The notes under the pieces were generated by a model that saw only the letters and a list, made by a program, of their open reading frames with translations, was not told the DNA's origin and did not search any database. Source: an uncultured Oscillospiraceae bacterium (GTDB lineage: Bacteria; Bacillota; Clostridia; Oscillospirales; Acutalibacteraceae). Taken from it: a stretch of DNA of 9,413 bases. A program made the translations under genes and the position numbers. The stretch lies in the NCBI GenBank assembly GCA_958366985.1, contig CATXDC010000034.1:1-9413 (forward strand). Direction: 5' to 3'. This document shows, one piece after another, positions 6,596 to 9,413 of the stretch (its first letter is position 1; every line of letters starts with the position of its first letter).

Positions 6596-6640
6596 GTCTG
6601 CCGCGCGACGGCAAAAGAAAAAAGCCGTCGCAGAGCAGAC
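6596..6640 (+). repeat. Copy C of the recurrent stem-loop (best formed)
   Basis: GTCTGC (6596-6601) pairs with GCAGAC (6635-6640) and GCGACGGC pairs with GCCGTCGC, with a small internal mismatch and an 11-base loop of only A and G. It begins 33 bases after the metallophosphoesterase stop. No T-run follows. Together with copy B it flanks the metallophosphoesterase gene. Confidence 0.6.
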
Positions 6641-6654
6641 ACATTTTCACGCGC

Positions 6655-6813
6655 CTATGAAACGGCGGCTTTGATTTTCAGAGCCGCCGTTTCTTTGCGT
6701 CTACACAAACCAATGACGACTTGCAGGGACACGGTAGCCGATTGGAGGTTATTTTGCCGTGTCTCGTTTGCTTTTTCAAAGCTCACATGATCTACATCAG
6801 TTAAAAAAAGCAT
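6655..6813 (-). CDS. Possible small protein of 52 residues, weakly supported
   Basis: On the minus strand ATG 6811-6813 lies 2 bases after a long purine site, GGAGGAGGAG (6816-6825), whose distal GGAGG is at ideal spacing. The product would start MLFLTDVDHVSFEKANE and end KIKAAVS at TAG 6655-6657. Against it, the last third is the reverse complement of a terminator hairpin (6659-6693) and the middle contains another inverted repeat (6726-6765). The sequence may thus be structural rather than coding. An overlapping upstream frame ends in CYTCPEEEQCFF. I do not recognise either product. Confidence 0.2.
   Translation of the reverse strand: MLFLTDVDHVSFEKANETRQNNLQSATVSLQVVIGLCRRKETAALKIKAAVS
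6659..6697 (+). terminator. Intrinsic terminator-like hairpin after the metallophosphoesterase
   Basis: GAAACGGCGGCT (6659-6670) and AGCCGCCGTTTC (6682-6693) form a perfect 12-bp GC-rich stem with an 11-base loop. It is followed by TTTG and preceded by a run compatible with the other strand only weakly. It is the most likely transcript end for the metallophosphoesterase. Confidence 0.6.
6726..6765 (+). repeat. Inverted repeat with a 22-base loop
   Basis: GGGACACGG (6726-6734) pairs with CCGTGTCTC (6757-6765), with one wobble pair. The loop contains TTGGAGG. A T-rich stretch (TTTGCTTTTTC) follows, so it could be a second terminator. No gene is visible on the plus strand between 6564 and 7031; this stretch holds only hairpins and a leader. 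Confidence 0.35.
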
Positions 6814-6850
6814 TGCTCCTCCTCCGGGCAAGTATAACATTGCATCGGCA

Positions 6851-6877
6851 TTATCGTTCCATGTAATTCAGTATAAT
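6851..6877 (+). promoter_or_regulatory. Promoter candidate for the sigma-like leader transcript
   Basis: A perfect TATAAT (6872-6877) is present; the nearest -35-like sequence is TTATCG (6851-6856) at a short 15-base spacing. Transcription would begin around 6884, ahead of the terminator hairpin at 6895-6929. That would give a leader of roughly 150 bases before the ATG at 7032. Confidence 0.45.
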
Positions 6878-6894
6878 AATGGCTGTTCTTGGCG

Positions 6895-6929
6895 CGCCAG
6901 TTTTCCCTCACGGAAATCTGGCGTTTTTT
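6895..6929 (+). terminator. Leader terminator (attenuator candidate) upstream of the hybrid sigma-like gene
   Basis: CGCCAG plus TTTTCC on the left pairs with GGAAAT plus CTGGCG on the right, giving 11 of 12 positions paired around the loop CTCAC. Six Ts (6924-6929) follow at once. This is a textbook intrinsic terminator. It lies just after a TATAAT box and about 100 bases ahead of the gene, a position typical of transcription attenuation. Confidence 0.7.
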
Positions 6930-6942
6930 GTTGCCATTTTTT

Positions 6943-6979
6943 CGGAGATGACCCGGTTGTCTGCCGGTGTCGGTCTCCG
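6943..6979 (+). promoter_or_regulatory. Second leader hairpin
   Basis: CGGAGA (6943-6948) pairs with TCTCCG (6974-6979), and an inner CCGG (6953-6956) pairs with CCGG (6964-6967). It sits between the leader terminator and the ribosome-binding-site hairpin and abuts the latter at 6980, so three structures follow one another in the leader. Confidence 0.5.
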
Positions 6980-7025
6980 CCTCCATTCGATTCACCCGTC
7001 AATCACCCGTGAATCGAAATGGAGG
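6980..7025 (+). promoter_or_regulatory. Stem that sequesters the ribosome binding site
   Basis: CCTCCATTCGATTCAC (6980-6995) pairs with GTGAATCGAAATGGAGG (7009-7025) along its whole length with one bulged base. The GGAGG that starts translation at 7032 forms the closing end of this stem. The loop contains one of two CACCCGT copies (6993-6999 and 7004-7010), which overlap the stem and could allow the pairing to slip. When folded, the site would be inaccessible to ribosomes. Confidence 0.65.
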
Positions 7026-7031
7026 TACATA

Positions 7032-7298
7032 ATGAAGAAAATTAACCTTCGGGAACTTTATCCTGATGTTTATACAACAGACTTTTTTATAGATGTGACA
7101 GAGGAAGTTTACAAAATAGAATACTATACCATTGCAAATCAGAAGCAAGCACGGTATAATATAGACAAAAAGACAAAGGCCACCGCAACGGTGCAAAAAA
7201 TAGATTTTGGCTGTTCCCACAAGGAGCAGATTGAGAATCGTTATCCTCAGTGGCTGAAAACGCTGGTGTGCAGTGCATGGAGGAAGTTATTTGAATAA
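7032..7298 (+). CDS. Hybrid small protein: sigma-like N-terminus joined to an unrelated tail
   Basis: ATG 7032 follows GGAGGT at 6-base spacing. The first 26 residues (LRELYPDVYTTDFFIDVTEE) match from memory the start of a second sigma-70-like regulator common in Tn916/Tn1549-type elements. Intact members are about 140 to 170 residues and end in a region 4 helix-turn-helix. From residue 27 the match is lost: 62 basic residues follow (KIEYYTIANQKQARYNIDKK, later KEQIENRYPQWLKTL) with two cysteines and no helix-turn-helix that I can see. The product is 88 residues. The reading frame is open upstream to 6879, but those codons lie over the leader hairpins and I do not include them. It could be a deletion fusion, with the tail coming from another gene, or a real small variant. 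Function is unknown. Confidence 0.55.
   Translation: MKKINLRELYPDVYTTDFFIDVTEEVYKIEYYTIANQKQARYNIDKKTKATATVQKIDFGCSHKEQIENRYPQWLKTLVCSAWRKLFE
7132..7160 (+). promoter_or_regulatory. Promoter-like sequence inside the tail of the hybrid gene
   Basis: TTGCAA (7132-7137) and a perfect TATAAT (7155-7160) are separated by exactly 17 bases. A transcript starting near 7167 would end at the terminator at 7303-7327, giving a short RNA of about 160 bases, or would read on into the methyltransferase operon if termination is incomplete. Confidence 0.4.
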
Positions 7299-7302
7299 GG
7301 CG

Positions 7303-7327
7303 AAAGGTCGCAGAAATGCGGCTTTTT
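7303..7327 (+). terminator. Intrinsic terminator after the hybrid gene
   Basis: AAAGGTCGCA and TGCGGCTTTT pair over ten positions (two wobbles) around a GAAA tetraloop, and the stem ends in a T-run. It begins 4 bases after the stop codon and separates the hybrid gene from the methyltransferase operon. Confidence 0.65.
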
Positions 7328-7338
7328 CTAAACACACG

Positions 7339-7356
7339 AGTTAGCTAAACCTAACT
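7339..7356 (+). promoter_or_regulatory. Operator-like dyad 1 (AGTTAG-N6-CTAACT)
   Basis: A perfect 6+6 dyad lies 55 bases ahead of the first methyltransferase start. Its TTAG...CTAA half sites resemble those bound by DtxR/MntR-type metal-dependent repressors, although the spacing differs from the classical DtxR box. A second copy with the same 6-base spacer is at 7376-7391. Confidence 0.5.
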
Positions 7357-7375
7357 TGTAGATATGTGCGTGCTG

Positions 7376-7391
7376 GTTAGAACAGTCTAAC
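7376..7391 (+). promoter_or_regulatory. Operator-like dyad 2 (GTTAG-N6-CTAAC)
   Basis: The dyad has the same half sites and spacer length as dyad 1, with centres 36 bases apart, and ends 7 bases before the AGGAG of the first methyltransferase. A repressor bound here would cover the start of the transcript. Confidence 0.5.
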
Positions 7392-7410
7392 TATAAAAGG
7401 AGAGACAGCA

Positions 7411-8025
7411 ATGCGAGAACACAAGAATTTCTGGGACAGAAATGCAGGTCTGTATGACTGCTTTATGCGAAAAGACAGGGCAGTATACGAGAAAATGTAT
7501 GAGCTGATCCGTCCGGTCGTGAAAGACAAAACAGTGCTGGAGGTGGCTACCGGAACGGGACTGATCGCCAAGCACATCGTAAAAGCAGCGGCACACATCG
7601 AGGCGACGGATGCCTCTCCGGAAATGATTACAGAGGCCAAACGGGGGAATTACTCTGCGAAGCTGCGTTTTTCCGTGCAGGATATGTTTTCTCTGCCATA
7701 CGCGAGCAAATCATTCGATGTGGTAATCGTATCAAACGCACTGCACATTGTGCCTCAGCCAGAAAAATCACTGCGAGAGATCAAACGGGTGCTGAAGGAT
7801 GACGGTGTGCTGATTGCGCCTACCTTTACGCACGCAGAAAACTCATTTCCCGGTAAGATCAAAGCCTTTTTCATGAATCTGGCAGGCTTTCCTCTCCACA
7901 GCAAGTGGACGAGTGAAGAATACCTAAAATTTCTGCAACAGAATGATTGGACAGTGCGAAAAAGTGTTGTTCTAAAGGCCTCTTTTCCGCTGACCTATAC
8001 GGAATGTGTGAAATCGGAGGTGTGA
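7411..8025 (+). CDS. Class I SAM-dependent methyltransferase (UbiE-like fold), first of the pair
   Basis: This cytoplasmic enzyme would transfer a methyl group from S-adenosylmethionine to an unknown substrate. ATG 7411 follows AAAGGAGAG at good spacing. The 204-residue protein shows motif I VLEVATGTG (42-50), the acidic ribose-binding D67 in IEATDASPEM, a motif II/III region at FSLPYASKSFDVVIVSNALH, and the helix EKSLREIKRVLKDDGVLIAP typical of the Methyltransf_11 group. The C-terminal third is variable and should set substrate choice. The stop (8023-8025) lies one base before the next start, so the two methyltransferases are co-translated. Two dyads upstream suggest repression by a metal-sensing regulator. 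Confidence 0.88.
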   Translation: MREHKNFWDRNAGLYDCFMRKDRAVYEKMYELIRPVVKDKTVLEVATGTGLIAKHIVKAAAHIEATDASPEMITEAKRGNYSAKLRFSVQDMFSLPYASKSFDVVIVSNALHIVPQPEKSLREIKRVLKDDGVLIAPTFTHAENSFPGKIKAFFMNLAGFPLHSKWTSEEYLKFLQQNDWTVRKSVVLKASFPLTYTECVKSEV

Positions 8026-8026
8026 T

Positions 8027-8635
8027 ATGTCCTTCTTTGAAAACACCCGCAAGCCCGTAGGCTTTAGCGGGAAGATCATGGTTGCTATGATGAACTTTGG
8101 GCACAGCGCAATGGCAGCGTGGGGATTGCATTTTTTGCAGCCTGCCCCGGATGCCATGGTGCTGGACTGCGGCTGCGGCGGTGGAGCGAACATTAAAACG
8201 CTGTTGAAACTGTGCCCCAACGGCAAGGTGCAGGGCATCGACTACTCAGCCGTCAGCGTGGAAAAAGCGCGAAAAGTCAATGCCAGAGCCATTGCGGCAG
8301 GACGGTGTACCGTGCAACAGGCAAGTGTGGCAGAGCTGCCGTTTGAAGCGGAGCAGTTTGATGTGGTGACCGCCTTTGAAACGGTCTACTTCTGGCCGGA
8401 GCTTGCACAGAATTTCAGAGAGGTCTATCGGGTGCTGAAGCCCGGCGGGATCTTTTTCATCTGCAATGAAGCAAACGGCGAAACAGCAAAAGATGACAAA
8501 TGGACACAAATTATCAATGGTATGACCATCTACACGGACACTGCACTGAAAGCATATCTGGAGCAAGCAGGATTTTGTAGGATCCAGAGCCACAAAAACA
8601 AAAAGGGGTGGCTGTGCGTTACAGCGCGGAAATGA
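8027..8635 (+). CDS. Class I SAM-dependent methyltransferase, second of the pair
   Basis: The 202-residue enzyme begins at ATG 8027 with GGAGGTG 5 bases upstream, inside the end of the first methyltransferase. Motif I is VLDCGCGGG (45-53), D72 (GIDYS) would bind the ribose, and ELPFEAEQFDVVTAFETVYF followed by FREVYRVLKPGGIFFICNE gives the usual post-motifs. It is only distantly like its neighbour: the glycine-rich loop contains two cysteines and a long N-terminal helix (GKIMVAMMNFGHSAMAAWGL) precedes the domain. The pair is therefore not a recent duplication. Together they may modify one small molecule in two steps, which is inference from tight coupling. Confidence 0.88.
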   Translation: MSFFENTRKPVGFSGKIMVAMMNFGHSAMAAWGLHFLQPAPDAMVLDCGCGGGANIKTLLKLCPNGKVQGIDYSAVSVEKARKVNARAIAAGRCTVQQASVAELPFEAEQFDVVTAFETVYFWPELAQNFREVYRVLKPGGIFFICNEANGETAKDDKWTQIINGMTIYTDTALKAYLEQAGFCRIQSHKNKKGWLCVTARK

Positions 8636-8649
8636 GAGGAAAAAAAGCC

Positions 8650-8913
8650 ATGAGCATTTTTGCATCCATCCTACGGGCAGTGTATAGACTCTCCGGAGTG
8701 AAAAAGTCTTTCACGCTGCCAGAGAACGAACTGCGAAAGGAAATTGAAAAGCAGAACAGACATCGCGGCGTTTTTACGCCGACTGACCACAAGGCATATT
8801 ACGAGATGGATGTTGCACCTTACGAAAACAGCAAGCCCATCTATTATGAATTTACGGCGTGGACGGCTGCCGATGCGACTATACCATCTGCGGCGATAAG
8901 GATCCATACGTAA
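8650..8913 (+). pseudogene. N-terminal part of a hydrolase-like protein, apparently frameshifted or truncated
   Basis: ATG 8650 follows AGAGGAAAAAAAG, while an upstream in-frame ATG at 8608 would overlap the methyltransferase. The 87-residue frame has an amphipathic start (SIFASILRAVYRLSGVKK), a charged helix (ELRKEIEKQNRHRG) and VFTPTDHKAYYEMDV. This resembles, from memory, the N-terminus of clostridial alpha/beta hydrolases of about 280 residues. No nucleophile elbow or catalytic residues are present. After residue 66 the frame reads AWTAADATIPSAAIRIHT, which looks unnatural, while another frame (8850-8978) becomes convincing. The gene is best seen as broken. The hydrolase link is tentative. 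Confidence 0.5.
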
Positions 8914-8978
8914 AGGAACATCCCGAATACCGGGATGAAAACGGATACAGGAGGAATAAGGAATGCTGTTACAGGTGA
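8850..8978 (+). pseudogene. Out-of-frame continuation of the broken gene (cysteine-containing segment)
   Basis: After TGA 8847-8849 this frame reads 42 residues, including YGVDGCRCDYTICGDKDPYV and KEHPEYRDENGYRRNKE, to TGA 8976-8978. The charged, aromatic and cysteine content is far more protein-like than the overlapping end of the frame at 8650-8913. It has no start or ribosome binding site of its own. A one-base change near 8850-8862 would join the two. Its end overlaps the next gene's start by 16 bases, as expected for coupled genes. I do not recognise it. Confidence 0.4.
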
Positions 8979-9413
8979 TTCTGGAAGGTCTTGGGCTGGG
9001 AATTCTGTTGGTTCTCGTCTGCGCTGTGGGCATCTGCAAAGGGGCTGTTGGGATGGTGCATCTTTACAGCCCGGCGGTGCAGCAGCGGTGCGTGAAGCTG
9101 GGACTTACGACACACGAGAAAATCAAGCGCAATTCTCAACTTTTCAAAGCTGTTTGCATTCCCGGCTATATTGGTTATGTGCTGGTCTGTGTCTATGGGA
9201 TAAACGGTGCGAAAGGCTTTGCGGCGGGCTTCTGGCAGCTGCTTGTCATCTTGTCCGTTATGAATCTCATTGACCGCTTTTTGATCGATGGCTACTGGGT
9301 GGGGCACACGAACGCATGGACGATTCCCGGAACAGAAGATCTGAAGCCCTACATTACTGCAAAAGACAAGCAGAAAAAGTGGCTATTCGGCACGGTGGGC
9401 ATGGCAGTCATAG
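8963..9413 (+). CDS. Membrane protein of unknown function, cut by the right edge
   Basis: ATG 8963 follows AGGAGG at 8-base spacing, and the frame is open to the window end (150 codons). Residues about 7-27 (EGLGLGILLVLVCAVGI), 67-85 (VCIPGYIGYVLVCVYGI) and 90-106 (FWQLLVILSVMNLIDRF) are hydrophobic spans, and a fourth begins near the cut (LFGTVGMAVI). Between them lie a basic loop (KLGLTTHEKIKRN) and a conserved-looking soluble stretch, DGYWVGHTNAWTIPGTEDLK. No transporter or enzyme motif is visible. It appears to be the last or a middle gene of the methyltransferase operon. The family is not recognised beyond being a small integral membrane protein. Confidence 0.75.
   Translation, partial: MLLQVILEGLGLGILLVLVCAVGICKGAVGMVHLYSPAVQQRCVKLGLTTHEKIKRNSQLFKAVCIPGYIGYVLVCVYGINGAKGFAAGFWQLLVILSVMNLIDRFLIDGYWVGHTNAWTIPGTEDLKPYITAKDKQKKWLFGTVGMAVI

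Noticed and set aside
6879..7031. Extension of the hybrid sigma-like gene upstream to an in-frame ATG at 6879, adding 51 residues.
   Set aside because: The ATG lies 1 base after a TATAAT box, so it would probably not be in the transcript. The codons run over three hairpins, and the ATG at 7032 has a perfect ribosome binding site.
7087..8238. Several minus-strand open frames of 69-88 residues under the hybrid gene and methyltransferases.
   Set aside because: They are antisense shadows of strongly supported plus-strand genes, lack ribosome binding sites and have unnatural serine/cysteine-rich composition.
7411..8635. The two methyltransferases as a tandem duplication.
   Set aside because: Motif I, the N-terminal region and the C-terminal thirds all differ clearly; only the general fold is shared.
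8935..9307. Open frames of about 112 residues on both strands near the right edge.
   Set aside because: They overlap the membrane protein starting at 8963, which has an ideal AGGAGG site, clear hydrophobic spans and an uninterrupted frame to the edge.
1..9413. Insertion sequence, integrase attachment site, tRNA or CRISPR array.
   Set aside because: No transposase or integrase motif, terminal inverted repeats with target duplications, cloverleaf or regularly spaced repeats were seen.

Overview
The window looks like an accessory region of a Gram-positive (Firmicutes, probably gut Clostridia) genome, most likely inside or beside an integrative conjugative element. The reasons are strong GGAGG-type ribosome binding sites, a Bce-type antimicrobial-peptide ABC transporter, and truncated starts of two sigma-like regulators of a kind I know from Tn916/Tn1549-like clostridial elements. 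No integrase, relaxase, rRNA, tRNA or CRISPR array is visible. Family assignments are recalled from motifs; no database search was possible.

Layout. (1) 1-490 is a mosaic of remnants: the last 33 residues of one protein, the first 46 codons of a sigma-like regulator, and on the minus strand a 52-residue C-terminal piece of an unknown protein that abuts and overlaps a response regulator gene. (2) 423-5488, minus strand, is a detoxification/envelope-stress type module. In transcription order it holds an ABC ATPase (4739-5488), a Bce-type permease (2754-4724, split by an in-frame amber codon at 3168-3170), a multi-spanning histidine kinase (1060-2592) and a NarL/LuxR response regulator (423-1082). 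The kinase has its own good promoter. (3) 5489-5708 is a divergent control region with a perfect 18-bp inverted repeat. (4) 5709-6563, plus strand, is a membrane-anchored metallophosphoesterase. (5) 6564-7031 is a long non-coding stretch with a recurrent stem-loop, two terminator-like hairpins and a structured leader. (6) 7032-7298 encodes a hybrid small protein: the sigma-like start joined to an unrelated tail. (7) 7339-9413 is an operon-like series behind two TTAG-N6-CTAA dyads: two different class I SAM-dependent methyltransferases, a broken hydrolase-like gene and the start of a membrane protein that runs off the right end.

How the parts may work together. The ATPase and permease would form a transporter that removes or senses a cell-wall-active peptide, with the kinase and regulator controlling expression. 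Three separate defects suggest decay of this module or regulation by readthrough: the amber codon in the permease, an ACG where the kinase start codon is expected, and a foreign tail on the regulator. The right-hand methyltransferase operon looks controlled by a metal-dependent repressor, which is inferred only from the operator-like dyads. The most unusual unexplained structure is the leader at 6872-7031, where a terminator hairpin is followed by a near-perfect stem that buries the ribosome binding site of the downstream gene. A related observation is the stem-loop family that occurs three times in the window.
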